Source: Isoperla grammatica (lineage: Eukaryota; Arthropoda; Insecta; Plecoptera; Perlodidae). Taken from it: a DNA stretch of 64,000 bases. The notes under the pieces were generated by a model. That model was not told where the DNA came from, made no database searches, and saw only the letters and a program-made list of their open reading frames with translations. The position numbers and the translations under genes are program-made. Location: NCBI GenBank assembly GCA_945910005.1, contig OX246744.1, forward strand, positions 39,880,274 through 39,944,273, written 5' to 3'. Position 1 is the first letter of the stretch. Every line of letters starts with the position of its first letter. This document shows, piece by piece, positions 31,201 through 43,200 of this stretch.

Positions 31201-31607
31201 TTCGGCGCCGATCAGGTAGATTTACGTCGAAACAGATTCAGCGTTATTCCGGTGGTTTTACGTCGAAAAAGTTTCGGCGTTATTCCGGTGTTTGTCGTCG
31301 AAATTGTTTTGGCGTTATTCCGGTGGATTTTCGTTGAAAAAATGTTCGGCGTTTTTCCGGTGGCTTTTCATTGAAAAAAGATTTGGCGTAATTCCGGTAG
31401 TTTAACGTCGTACAACATTCGGCGGTATTCCGGTGGCTTAACGTTGAATCGGTTTTTATAAACACATTGGAATACCGCCGATTTTGTTGACGTACATACA
31501 ACCGAACATTGCCGTATCTTTTCAGCGTAGATCCGACTGACAAACTCCGAATATTTTTGTTGTTATTCTACTGGACAAACGCCGAATCATTTTTGCGTAA
31601 TACACGG

Positions 31608-31890
31608 GTTTTTTAGGTTGGGTTAGGTTAAGTTAGGTTAGGTTAGGTACGGTTAGGTTAGGTTAGGTTAGGTTAGGTTAGGTTAGGTTAAGTTAGGTTA
31701 GGTTAGGTTAGGTTAGGTTAGGTTAGGTTAGGTTAGGTTAGGTGAGGTTAGTTTAGGTTAGGTTAGGTTAGGTTAGGTTAGGTTAGGTTAGGTTAGGTTA
31801 TGTTAGGTTAGGTTAGGTAAGGTTAGGTTAGGATAGTTTAGGTTAGGTAGGCTAGGTAAGGTTAGGATAGGCTAGGTTGGGTTAGGTTTA
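31608..31890 (+). repeat. (TTAGG)n array 2
   Basis: About 55 pentamers. The left border is AATACACGGGTTTTTTAGG and the right border GTTTACCGACGTTCAGG. It mirrors 36085-36485. Confidence 0.95.
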
Positions 31891-32191
31891 CCGACGTTCA
31901 GGTGGATTTACGTCAAAAAAGATTCGGCGTCATTTGGTGGTTTTACGTCGAAAACGTTTCGGCGTTATTCCGGTGGGTTTTTATTGAACAAAGGTTCGGC
32001 GTTATTCTGGTGGTTTTACGTCAAACAAGTTTCGGCGTTATTACTGTGGGTCTGAATAACATTTAAAACTTTTTAACATAAACCAACCGGAATAACGCCG
32101 AACTTTTTCGACGTTTACCAGCGGAATTATGCCCAATCTTTTTGACGTTTATCCACCCGAACAATGCCAAACCTTACCTAGCCTAACCCAG

Positions 32192-32770
32192 CCAAACATA
32201 ACCTAACGTAACCTAACCTAACCTAACCTAACCAATTACCTAACCCATCCTTAACTTACCCGTGTGTAACGCGGAAAATGATCGGCGCTGGACCAGTAGA
32301 ATAACGTCGAAAAGATTTGGGGTTGTTCGATTGGATGTACGTCAAAAAAAAAATCGGCGTTATTCCGTTGAGTTAACGTTGAAAAAGATTCGGCGTTAAT
32401 CCGGTGGTTTTACATCGAAAAAGTTTCGGTGTTATTACGTTGGTAAAGTTTTGACGTTAAACCACCGGAATACCGCCAAATGTTGTTCAACGTTAAACCA
32501 CCGACAAATGCCGAATCTTTTTTCACTAAAAATCCACCGGAATAACGCCGAAACGTTTTCGACGTTCAACTCCCAGAATAACGCCGAATCTGTTTTCAAT
32601 GAAAATCCACTGGAATAACGCCGAATCTGTATTCAATGAAAATCCACCGGAATAACGCCGAAACATTTTCGACGTAAAACCACCAGAATAACGCCGAATC
32701 TTTTTTGACGTATATCTACCTGAACGGTGCCGAACCAAACCTAAAGTAACCTAGCCCAGCCTAGCCTTAC
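32192..32770. repeat. Further TTCGGCGTT repeats and short CCTAA tract in the spacer
   Basis: Starts where arm homology stops. A short CCTAA run (32192-32250) is followed by CCCGTGTGTAACGCGG and inverted AATAACGCCGAA units up to a CCTAGCCTTAC end. It is a third, oppositely oriented copy of the same repeat family and is not mirrored in the right arm. Confidence 0.75.
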
Positions 32771-33400
32771 TTAACGTAACCTAACGTTACCTTAATTCCA
32801 AATATAAATTAATGTTCTATTTGAATTAACGGTCCAGAAACTTATTCCTTAATATAGATCAGAACACCACGAGCTTGAAACTTTTTTATTTTTTCTTGTA
32901 GCGTTATTATTAGATGAATGCGAATCAAACGATTTGCATACTGCATACATGAATTACATAACATGTTTCTTCAAAATCCTACTACAATGACGATTAAAAT
33001 GTGACAATATGCATAAATGTATTTAGAAAACGATTGTGATAAGTGGAAATTACGTAAACCCAGAAGCAAAAATAATAAAACTAGTACGGGGTATTTAACA
33101 GAATACAACAGTCCGCAATCTGATTCCCAAGGGTTGTACAAAATATGGTCATCGCTCAGAAGAGGTTTTCGACGGAAATTCTGCTTCGTTGTCCGAGAGG
33201 TCTCCACTGTAGGCACCTCTGCGGGGGCTCTCCATTCATTCCTTGGGCCGACGTGACCAAACGACGTCTCGAGTAGAACTATCCCCACCACCACGCAGTA
33301 ATATTTCCCCTCCGCTCAGAAGTGATTTTCAGAGGCATCAAGCGGGTGAAGGTAAATTATGGCAAGACTATCCCTTCACGTTTCCTAGGTTATAATAATA
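32771..33400. other. Palindrome spacer, unassigned
   Basis: No recognised gene. Overlapping small frames on both strands (32971-33294 and 33017-33256) have no family resemblance. Confidence 0.4.
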
Positions 33401-33403
33401 GTA

Positions 33404-33960
33404 TCTAATTATTATTATTATTATTATTATTATTATTGTGTATTTATCAACAACGGGGACGAACCCCACAAGTGTGATATAATATATACCTACTAGACTA
33501 CTGAACATGATAGAAAGAAAACAGTCATTGAACAAAATAAGATACAAAAACACATAGTAAATAAAACGTGGACAAGTGAGTAAATGTGTACGTGTGCGTG
33601 AGAGTGTGCGTGTGCGTGTGCGTGTGTTGTGAGTGTATGTGTGAGCGTGAAGAATTGTTTGTGGGTTTACACGTTGAGCAACCCTGTTTGCAAGTTATAC
33701 ATCTTAAAAATTATGTTTTTAAAAGCACTTAGTTCTAAATGGTGGATGCCAATGTCATCTTGCTTCTTGACTGCAGCGTTATAAGTGCACATAAGCCTAT
33801 TTAAACATGAGTATTTATAAACATCTATTCTACACTTAGGAGTCAGGAACACGTCACGATTCCGGGTATTTTTGTTGGGTACACGGAAATTAAAATCACT
33901 GATTACATTTATATCTACCATACCACGTAAGATTTTGAACAAGTATATCAGGTCTGTGAT
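33404..33960 (-). pseudogene. 5'-truncated LINE, C-terminal fragment
   Basis: The minus-strand frame 33667-33942 (MFKILRGMVDINV, FRVPNKNTRNRDVF, NRLMCTYN) matches the C-terminal domain that follows reverse transcriptase in Jockey/CR1-like non-LTR elements. The element then runs through a short 3' region to an (AAT)n tail at 33405-33440, as expected for target-primed insertion. No reverse transcriptase domain remains. Confidence 0.65.
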
Positions 33961-33994
33961 TGTTCGCCTATCTTCCTATATCTGCCTATAATAT

Positions 33995-34688
33995 AAAGAC
34001 GCGTCTCCACTGCGTTGGCAAAAGCCGATCGGCAGGCCGAATCGTTTCCCGACTAATGTCGGTAAATATCAAAGGAAATCGTGCCGAATGCCTCGTCGAG
34101 CTCAAGGAACCAATCAGGGTGGTATGGTGGAAGGGGTAGATTTGAGCGCGCGCAACTTAAAATATAAACCCAACATTGCCTATCGTGGGTCCAACTGCCA
34201 CCCCCAGTGCATGCATTGTCATTGACTGGCAGTTGGACGCTGACTGAGTGACAAAGGGATAACACATGCACACATGAAGTTTTAGTACACCTGATGTTGA
34301 TGTTTGTATCCTGCTAACCGATTTTTGGACCAATTGAATCCAATAAATATTGGAAATCACAACTTGACGTTCTAAAAAAGTTAATAAAAACCCTATTGCA
34401 CCTATATTCGAGGATAACAGATCAATATCAGACATTTATTAGATCACTTGCACTGTATCTGTCCCTACTGCGGAAACTCGTATGACCCAAAAGCGTGGTT
34501 TACGGCGTTTTTTATTTGCTGCAACAATTATAAATGCTACTGAGGCTATGAGTAAGTCTTGTCGTCATACATTTTCTCTAGTACTGCCGAATGCAGTGGA
34601 GACGGTCAAGCCATTCGGCTATAGCCGCGCGGCTTTTGCCACGCGGCCAGGCCGATCGGCCAAGCCGACGCAGTGGAGACGCGCCTTA
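33995..34688. mobile_element. DNA transposon remnant (MITE) with GACGCGTCTCCACTGCG ends
   Basis: Inverted ends AAGACGCGTCTCCACTGCG and CGCAGTGGAGACGCGCCTT lie about 690 bp apart. GC-rich subterminal sequences also pair (AAAGCCGATCGGC with GCCGATCGGCC). The flanks show a possible ATAATATA duplication. No transposase was recognised. It lies in the unmirrored spacer. Confidence 0.7.
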
Positions 34689-34699
34689 ATAATATAAAA

Positions 34700-35310
34700 G
34701 TTCTGATGGCGTGCTTGGAAATGTCAAACTAATGTATTATTATTGTATTGTATTTTATTGTATTGTATATTTATAAATTGGGTACGTTAGTCATTTTTTT
34801 ACATACAAATGACACAGTATAATATTGAACAAAATTCCTTTGTTAATTAATCATAACAGTTTCAACAAGAACAACTCAACCTGTTTCCACACAATGAGTA
34901 GACTATACATACATACTAAATCTTAATCTAAAAACTAGATCAAACACTATGTCCTCAAGTCCTGTTCTCTAAAATCCACCTAGTGCATTTGACAACCCTG
35001 CTTGAGGCACTGAAGAAACAACGCTTCCTTCATTCATTTGACAAACATCTTCACATTGGATATCATGTTGTAGGCAATCTTCGTTACCATAGAAGAACAC
35101 GACAAATACTGTACTAGCATAGATAGCGCTGCTAAGCAACCTCCTTTCAGCGCCATTTTGAATAATAACAATAAAACAACAACGAAAATTAACAGCTAAT
35201 CCACAAATAGAAGTTTGTTTTATTATATGCTATATTGTTTATAAGAAGAACAAACTCCATACCAATCATAAACTAATCACCCTTAAGTCGACTCTGCATT
35301 CCGCACTGTA
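34700..35310. other. Palindrome spacer, AT-rich, dispersed repeat fragment
   Basis: A TATTGTATTG simple stretch near 34735-34765. Sequence at 35115-35215 (ATAGATAGCGCTGCTAAGCA) resembles the inverse of 890-1010. No gene. Confidence 0.5.
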
Positions 35311-35316
35311 AGTAAA

Positions 35317-35540
35317 GGTCGGGTTACACACTTATTTAAGGTTTAACAAAATCAGATCAAGCCATAAGCTTTATGGCGTTTACAATCTTTCGCATGATTT
35401 AAGATTAAAGGCAACCATAGCTCTTACAACAAAATTCTTAGCCCAGCCAATGAGAGGCGACGTTTTATAAATCCGGCCAATGGCAGCGATCCTAAGTAAA
35501 ACAGTAAGGAAAATTAAATCTTAAATAAGTTTGTAAACCG
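35317..35540. mobile_element. Short MITE in the spacer
   Basis: GGTCGGGTTACACACTTATT at the left end pairs with the inverse of AATAAGTTTGTAAACCGAAC at the right end, enclosing about 225 bp. No coding content. Confidence 0.55.
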
Positions 35541-35547
35541 AACTATG

Positions 35548-35782
35548 ACATTTAGAGTCTACCCACTCAGTGACGAAACTGATTTGCAGTGGGAGACTTT
35601 AATTAAAGCGACTAAACCAACCCTGTAGGCTTCGAACACCATCGACGAGTGAGCGATAACCAATCAAAGATCGATATTTTAAATACGAAACTTATGAATC
35701 AGTGATTGGACAGTGCGAACACCTGCGGACAAATGCCAGAATCAACAAGGCTGATTCAGAACAACTTTGAATTTATTGAGGT
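35548..35782 (-). mobile_element. SINE-A, truncated exactly at the right palindrome border
   Basis: Matches the SINE-A body from TTTAGAGTCTACCCACTCAG to TTTGAATTTATTGAG, then stops where the mirrored arm begins (GTTTTGTTTGGCTGGG). The tRNA head is missing. Confidence 0.75.
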
Positions 35783-36084
35783 TTTGTTTGGCTGGGTTAG
35801 GCTAGGTAAGGTTTGGCATTGTTCGGGTGGATAAACGTCAAAAAGATTGGGCATAATTCCGCTGGTTAACGTCGAAAAAGTTCGGCGTTATTCCGGTTGG
35901 TTTATGTTAAAAAGTTTTAAATGTTATTCAGACCCACAGTAATAACGCCGAAACTTGTTTGACGTAAAACCACCAGAATAACGCCGATCCTTTGTTCAAT
36001 AAAAACCCACCGGAATAACGCCGAAACGTTTTCGACGTAAAACCACCAAATGACGCCGAATCTTTTTTGACGTAAATCCACCTG

Positions 36085-36485
36085 AACGTCGGTAAACCTA
36101 ACCCAACCTAGCCTATCCTAACCTTACCTAGCCTACCTAACCTAAACTATCCTAACCTAACCTAACCTAACCTAACCTAACCTAACCTAACCTAACCTTA
36201 CCTAACCTAACCTAACCTAACTTAACCTAACCTAACCTAACCTAACCTAACCTAACCTAACCTAACCTAACCTAACCTAACCTAACCTAACCTAACCTAA
36301 CCTAACCTAACCTTACCTAACCTAACCTAACCTAACCTAACCTAACCTCACCTAACCTAACCTTACCTTACCTAACCTAACCTAACCTAACCTAACTTAA
36401 CCTAACCTAACCTAACCTAACCTTACCTAACCTAACCTAACCGTACCTAACCTAACCTAACTTAACCTAACCCAACCTAAAAAAC
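36085..36485 (-). repeat. (CCTAA)n array, right arm, inner
   Basis: About 80 pentamers, against about 55 in its mirror on the left. It ends at AAAAAACCCGTGTATTACGC. Confidence 0.95.
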
Positions 36486-36884
36486 CCGTGTATTACGCAA
36501 AAATGATTCGGCGTTTGTCCAGTAGAATAACAACAAAAATATTCGGAGTTTGTCAGTCGGATCTACGCTGAAAGGATACGGCAATGTTCGGTTGTATGTA
36601 CGTCAACAAAATCGGCGTTATTCCAATGTGTTTATAAAAACCGATTCGACGTTAAGCCACCGGAATACCGCCGAATGTTGTACGACGTTAAACTACCGGA
36701 ATTACGCCGAATCTTTTTTCAATGAAAAGCCACCGGAAAAACGCCGAACATTTTTTCAACGAAAATCCACCGGAATAACGCCAAAACAATTTCGACGACA
36801 AACACCGGAATAACGCCGAAACTTTTTCGACGTAAAACCACCGGAATAACGCTGAATCTGTTTCGACGTAAATCAACCTGATCG

Positions 36885-37475
36885 GCGCCGAACCTAACCT
36901 AACCTTACCTAACCTAACCTAACCTAACCTAACCTAACCTAGCCTAACCTAACCCAACCTAACCTAACCTTACCTAACCTAACCTAACCTAACATACTAA
37001 CCTTACCTAACCTAACCTAACCTAACCTAACCTAACCTAACCTAACCTAAACTAACCTAACCTAACCTAACCTAACCTTACCTAACGTAACCTAACCTAA
37101 CCTAACCAAACCTAACCCAACCTAACCTAACCTTACCTAACCTAACCTAACCTAACTTAAGCTAACCTTACCTAACCTAACCTAGCCTAACCTAACCTAA
37201 CCTAACCTAACCTAACCTAACCTAACCTTACCTAACCTAACCTAACCAAACCTAACCTAACCTAACCTAACCTAACCTAACCTAACCTAACCTAACCTAA
37301 CTTAACCTAACCTAACCTAACCTAACCTAACCTAACCTAACCTAACCTAACCTAACCTAACCTAACCTAACCTAACCAAACCTAACCTAACCTAACCTAA
37401 CCTAACCTAACCTAACCTAACCTAACCTAACCTAACCTTACCTAGCCAAACCTAACTCAACCTAAACTAACCCGT
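36885..37475 (-). repeat. (CCTAA)n array, right arm, outer
   Basis: About 115 pentamers, mirroring array 1 of the left arm. The borders are GATCGGCGCCGAAC and AACCCGTGTATTACGCGG. Confidence 0.95.
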
Positions 37476-37851
37476 GTATTACGCGGAAAATGATTCGGCG
37501 TTGGTCCAGTAGAATATTCGCTGTTTGTCAGTCGGATCTACACCAATGTCAAAGAAATCAACACGTGATAGGCCTAGTACACCACCTTCTCCTAATTCTA
37601 TAACTTTACCGTAACACATAACGCACGTTTACTTTAGTTACAGTGTAGACTGTAGATGGATGCTCTTTCAGTACTGTTTTCTATTTCCCTGTAGACAACC
37701 TCTCTTCTTGGTACTAATTAGTTTATTCTTCCTGTTACATAGAGCGCGTGAGAAATTAAACCGTAGCTGGAAGCCGGCCGGAGACCTTTAAATTTACAGA
37801 GTTATAACCTAATATTTATTTATAAAAGTATTAAAGATATCTCCCCCCCGC

Positions 37852-37959
<108 letters not shown>

Positions 37960-38755
37960 CGGGGATCGAGCCGCAGAATACAAAGCATACGCAACACTAC
38001 AAACAATGCACGCCGGATACATTAATTGAACATGACAGACCTCACAGAGCTCCCGCTCGGAGACATTTTGCACTCTTATAACTAATTATTTATTTATATG
38101 AAAACCATTATAGATATTCCTTCCAAAATTAACGCAATCGAACCGCAATCATCGTATTTATTTATATTATTATCAAGGTTATTTATATTTTTAATGTTTA
38201 CAGAGATACGGCCGGCGGATTGTACCCCCCCTCCCCCCCTACTACTGATATAAAATAAAACATTAGAGGAAGGCTTGTAGTGCGTTCTACTTTCTGTCGT
38301 GCACCACGAGCGGTAACGCACTCTACTGCATTATTTATCAGGAATGTTTGGAATACAGCTAAACAATGTTTTGCTCGGAACGTTAATTTTAGATTTATGC
38401 AATTAATGTGTGTGTGTATGAGTGATCAACGAGGAACTAATGGCCGTATGCACAGTCAAGTGTACAGTGAAGTACAATATTAGTTGCTATGGAATTGTTG
38501 TATTAAATATCATTTTCCATAAAAAGGACAAACTCAATACCAAACATTAACAAATTCTATACTTAACCCGACTGTGTATTCGGGCCTTGATAAAGAATCT
38601 CAATGTGGTGTAGATTATAGTTTATAATTATAATGAAAACTGATTTATTTTATTAATACATATCTAAATATAGTAATAGAAAGACATAACACATACCAAT
38701 ACAGACCACACATTGCACAAACATAGGCAGAATGTATTTTGATAGTCAAAATAAT

Positions 38756-38764
38756 GATAATAAT

Positions 38765-38807
<43 letters not shown>

Positions 38808-38812
38808 GTTAT
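38756..38812. repeat. (AAT)n microsatellite, right arm
   Basis: Mirror of the (TAT)n tract at 28163-28218. Confidence 0.9.
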
Positions 38813-39019
38813 TTTTATTATTTTTATTATATAAATAACAATAATAATAAAATCTTCGTTGGAATCCCTGTTCAAGTGCGCATACATTACAATTTAAAAC
38901 TAAAATTAATACTGATATAATTGAATTTATTTATAACATCTCTAGCTATAGTAATATAAACTCATAACACGTACCAAGGCAGACCACAAAAAGCACAAAC
39001 ATAGAATTACATGTATGAT

Positions 39020-39305
39020 AGTAACAATAATGTTTTGTGGGGATCCCAGTTATAGCGTACACAACACGTTTACCTGATGTGCCCCTCTTCAGGTGACTAA
39101 CTAGGTACATGAGGGTGTTTGGATAGTTCGGATGGTATGTTTGACAAGTTGACTCAGTCCCAGCACTCGCCTTTACGACTGAGGAAAATCTTGACGAAAA
39201 CCTTTGGTCAGAACAGCCGGTGGCCGGAATCGAACCGGTGACCTCCCAATTAAAGTCTAACGTCTTACCGCCGAGCCACTTGTATCGTTGTATTTTGATA
39301 AGCTA
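39020..39305 (-). mobile_element. SINE-B copy, right arm
   Basis: Mirror of 27680-27960, with B box (GGAATCGAACC, inverse of GGTTCGATTCC) and A box (CCGCCGAGCCA) intact. Shared by both arms, in the highly similar inner segment. Confidence 0.8.
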
Positions 39306-39540
39306 GGACTTGATAAATTCACTACACATATATGTATTAAGTTAGCTAAACGAGCGAAGTAGCTTCAGAAGAGAGGTTTATAATACGCTTGTCTTCTAAA
39401 TCTAAAATACAATGAGACACCAACTTGGCTTAAGTAATTTATGATAAAAATGTAACTAAGATCAAAAGGTTTATGTCAATAAGTTGTGATTATTGGCTAA
39501 ACAGGAAAAGTGCTTTTTAAGTAATTTACATATTAAATTA

Positions 39541-39870
39541 GAGATAACTGTCAAAGTACAGTGCTAATTGTCTGACTAACATTAATAGTGCTTTTAATGG
39601 AACTTACATATTGACCTTAAGAGATAACTGTCAAAGTACAGTGCTAATCGTCTGACTACCATGAATAGTGCTTTTAATGGAACTTACATATTGACCTTAA
39701 GAGATAACTGTCAAAGTACAGTGCTAATCGTCTGACTAACATGAATAGTGCTTTTAATGGAACTTATATATTTACGTTAAGAGATAACTGTCAAAGTACA
39801 GTGTTAATCGTCTGACTAACATGAATAGTGCTTTTAATTTAATATAACTGTCAAAGTACAGTGCTAATCA
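39541..39870. repeat. 80-bp tandem repeat, four and a part copies (right arm)
   Basis: Units start GAGATAACTGTCAAAGTACA at 39541, 39621, 39701 and 39781. Expanded relative to the left arm. Confidence 0.85.
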
Positions 39871-40159
39871 TTTGTTGTTTGTTTACGGTCATGAAGTGAA
39901 ATTATCGATGTGATATGTTGCAAATTCAATTGAATCTTTTCGAGCCGAAAAAGTATCATACATTAAGGGTAACAAAAGTTTACAACAATTTCTTGCACAA
40001 GTCTCTTGAACAAACTACACAAATTGTCTTTACAAATATCCCGGTGGCCAAAATTGGTTCAAGCTCCTTGACGGCTCTTAGAAAAAATATTTTAAAATAA
40101 TCTTTAATTTTGTTTACCACAAATTATCTTCCTTAAATCTGGCTAAAGCATCAAATGAG

Positions 40160-40165
40160 TTTATT
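40160..40165 (-). promoter_or_regulatory. Polyadenylation signal of right OR gene
   Basis: TTTATT (AATAAA on the minus strand), about 40 nt beyond the stop of exon F. Conserved with the left gene. Confidence 0.6.
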
Positions 40166-40204
40166 TAGCAATCTTCGTCTTAAAGCTTGTCTACTCTCGG
40201 CTGA

Positions 40205-40258
40205 TTACTTGACCGTAGACTCAATTGTAGCCAACATTTTATAGGCAGTGTTGGATAT
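40205..40258 (-). CDS. OR right, terminal exon F with stop
   Basis: Acceptor TTTTTTCAG; encodes [17 protein letters not shown] and TAA. Two base differences from the left exon, one silent and one Ser to Thr. Confidence 0.75.
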   Translation of the reverse strand: MSNTAYKMLATIESTVK

Positions 40259-43200
40259 CTGAAAAAACGTGTTTGATTAATGCAATTTCACAATATAATA
40301 TTCATGTTCATCATAAAATTGAAACAATATATCCGGTTCAAATGGATAAAAAAAAATGCCCCTAGAACATAATCGCATTTGTTATATTCTGTATTCTACC
40401 GGGAACAGGGTACATATTAGCCACTCACGTTTACCTCACCAGAGCAATCTGTCAGTCTGCAAACCAAACCCGACCAGCAGCAGGTCACTCCAGTGCGTTC
40501 GGCAACTATGCCAAAGTAACCCGGTTTTATGACCCCATCACCAAAAAAGTGACCTGCCTCGCGAGCAGGGTAAGTTAGGATTTGGCGGAAAATACAATAT
40601 AATATGATTTTGACGGTGATGATAAAGTGGCTGTGGATAATGCATGTTGATATTTTGGCGCAAAACCGTGTGTTGGCGCCTAGCTGCTGAGAGGGCTGGG
40701 TCAACTCAACAGTTAGGGGGGCGGGAGAGAAGTGGACAGTTGGCGCCTAGCTGCTGAGAGGGCTGGGTCAACTCAACAGTTAGGGGGGCGGGAGAGAAGT
40801 GGACAGTTAGCGCCTAGCTGCTGAGAGGGCTGGGTCAACTCAACACTTAGGGGGGCGGGAGACAAGTGGACAGTTGGCGCCCAGCTGCTGAGAGGGCTGG
40901 GTCAACTCAACACTTAGGGGGGCGGGAGACAAGTGGACAGTTAGCGCCTAGCTGCTGAGAGGGCTGGGTCAACTCAACAGTTAGGGGGGCGGGAGAGAAG
41001 TGGACAGTTGGCGCCTAGCTGCTGAGAGGGCTGGGTCAACTCAACACTTAGGGGGGCGGGAGACAAGTGGACAGTTAGCGCCTAGCTGCTGAGAGGGCTG
41101 GGTCAACTCAACAGTTAGGGGGGCGGGAGAGAAGTGGACAGTTGGCGCCCAGCTGCTGAGAGGGCTGGGTCAACTCAACAGTTAGGGGGGCGGGAGAGAA
41201 GTGGACAGTTAGCGCCTAGCTGCTGAGAGGGCTGGGTCAACTCAACAGTTAGGGGGGCGGGAGAGAAGTGGACAGTTGGCGCCTAGCTGCTGAGAGGGCT
41301 GGGTCAACTCAACAGTTAGGGGGGCGGGAGAGAAGTGGAGCTGCTGAGAAGGAGAAGAGTATAAGAAATGGAAGCTGCAATATCGTTGCCACTTACCGGA
41401 CATCGGCGTCTGTGCGGAGTGTGTGGTACCTGGGTAGGCGGCGAAAACCGGGGCTCGAACTGTAGCTTGGCGGAGCTCGGCGAAAAGACGTCCGCTCTCA
41501 CTCGCGTTGACTATATTAGTGGCTAGCGATACAGCACTGGAGAGGTAGTAGGGGTGAGTGGTGAGGAGACGTGGATGGAAATGCGCAAACCAAAATTTGG
41601 GCGCGAACACCGTGTTTTTAAGCAGACTATTTATGAATTGCATGAAGAAAGTAAGTACATCTGGCAGTAAAAAAATTTAAAAAAATTAGAAGGTTAGGTT
41701 TAGCTATGCAAGCGCACGGCATCTATTTGTAAGCAAACCCTTCTTAGAAACGCTTTCGTTTACTTGGGTTGAAAACTGTGACCCGGTGAAGTAGGGTCAC
41801 GTGACATTACTGATCGCACGGGTTACTCAGGCGAGGTTAACGAAAGCGGCTATTGTGGCTTAAAGGGATGTTATTTAATCTGGAGATACACTTTTAAAAA
41901 CATTATAGTACTTAATAACTTTGTACTGGAATTAAAATGCTTTAAGCTAAGTGTATGAATAGTAAATTGTAACGACATAAGAAAGCAACAACTCGTACAG
42001 CAATGGATAAAGTAGAAGGGGCAGTTTACCACAAAATTGAATAACACCGGCAGTAAAGCTCGTTGCAATTTCGATAGTACAAAGTTATGCAGTGTACTGG
42101 ATGGATAGAATTTGTCTTAAAATTTATATTTCAGGTGAAACTACTTGAAAATTTGATTCAAAATTAATACTTTTGAATTATGTACATCACAACGCTTAAA
42201 AAATTGTTGGTCGCAGTTACTTTTCAATATATATTGAACAGCACTAAACTGATGTAGAACAGCTCTAAGGAAGTTATATACAAGTTGAAATAAAAACTCG
42301 AATCTGAACAAGTATTGATAGCTTTGATAGTAAAAGTGGAAAATAAATATTATAAGTCAGATAATATAAATGTCAAAAATTATAGAAATATATTGTCGCA
42401 TAAATACCATAATGCTTCATATATTGACAACATTTTGCATTTTAAGGAGGACACGAAATCATTATGTCATATTAACGTCACTTTCAAATAATCTATCTTA
42501 ACAATGATATATTCGCTGAGTTTAGTACTCTGATTATCTTTCACGTGAAACACCTCCAAGTCGTATAAACTGTTTATTCTGAAAAAAAAAAAAAAAAAAA
42601 AAATCGAATTATTTTTTAATTTTTAGAGAAATCTCACCTGACCAAAGTTCTCGACAGAAAGAGGATTCAGCCCTGTAGGCTTTATCACCATTGGTCGGTT
42701 GATTCTGGCCATAATGGTCACTAGCGACCGCTTGAAGCTCAGCGAGGCTTCCAGCCAATCACAGTTGTAGACAGCTTCGCCCACAGCATCAGACTGTAAC
42801 ATGAAAGTATCATGAGCATTGACCGCTTGAAGCTCGGCAAGGCTTCCAGCCAATCACAGTTGTAGACAGCCTCGCCCACAGCTGCAGCCTGTAACATAAG
42901 AATATCATGAGCATTGACCGCTTGAAGCTCGGCAAGGCTTCCAGCCAATCACAGTTGTAGACAGCCTCGCCCACAGCATCAGCCTGTAACATGGTAGTAG
43001 AATGAGCATTGACTGCTTGAAGCTCGGCGAGGCTTCCAGCCAATCACAGTTGTAGACAGCCTTGCCCACAGCATCAGCCTGTAACATGGTAGTAGAATGA
43101 GCATTGACTGCTTGAAGCTCGGCGAGGCTTCCAGCCAATCACAGTTGTATAAAGCCTCGCCCACAGCTGTTGCCTGTAACATGGGAGTATCATTAGCATT

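Larger units (their letters stand above)
30480..32191 (+). repeat. TTCGGCGTT foldback/minisatellite block with TTAGG arrays (left centre)
   Basis: A block of short degenerate repeats (TTCGGCGTTATTCCGGTGG, TTTTACGTCGAAAAAG) alternating with TTAGG arrays. Each array begins next to GTAATACACGGG and ends near TTCGGCG or ACCGACGTTCAGGTGG, the same borders as the core of the MITE at 1281-1610. The block is mirrored with about 99% identity at 35785-37500. Confidence 0.85.
35783..37500 (-). repeat. TTCGGCGTT foldback/minisatellite block with CCTAA arrays (right centre)
   Basis: Inverted near-perfect copy of 30480-32191, including both telomere-type arrays. Long frames across the block (36550-36813 and the mirrored one on the left) are repeats, not genes. 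Confidence 0.85.

Noticed and set aside
30526..37475. True chromosome end at the TTAGG arrays
   Set aside because: Arrays are internal, degenerate, bordered by transposon sequence and followed by unique DNA. Kept only as a fusion hypothesis.
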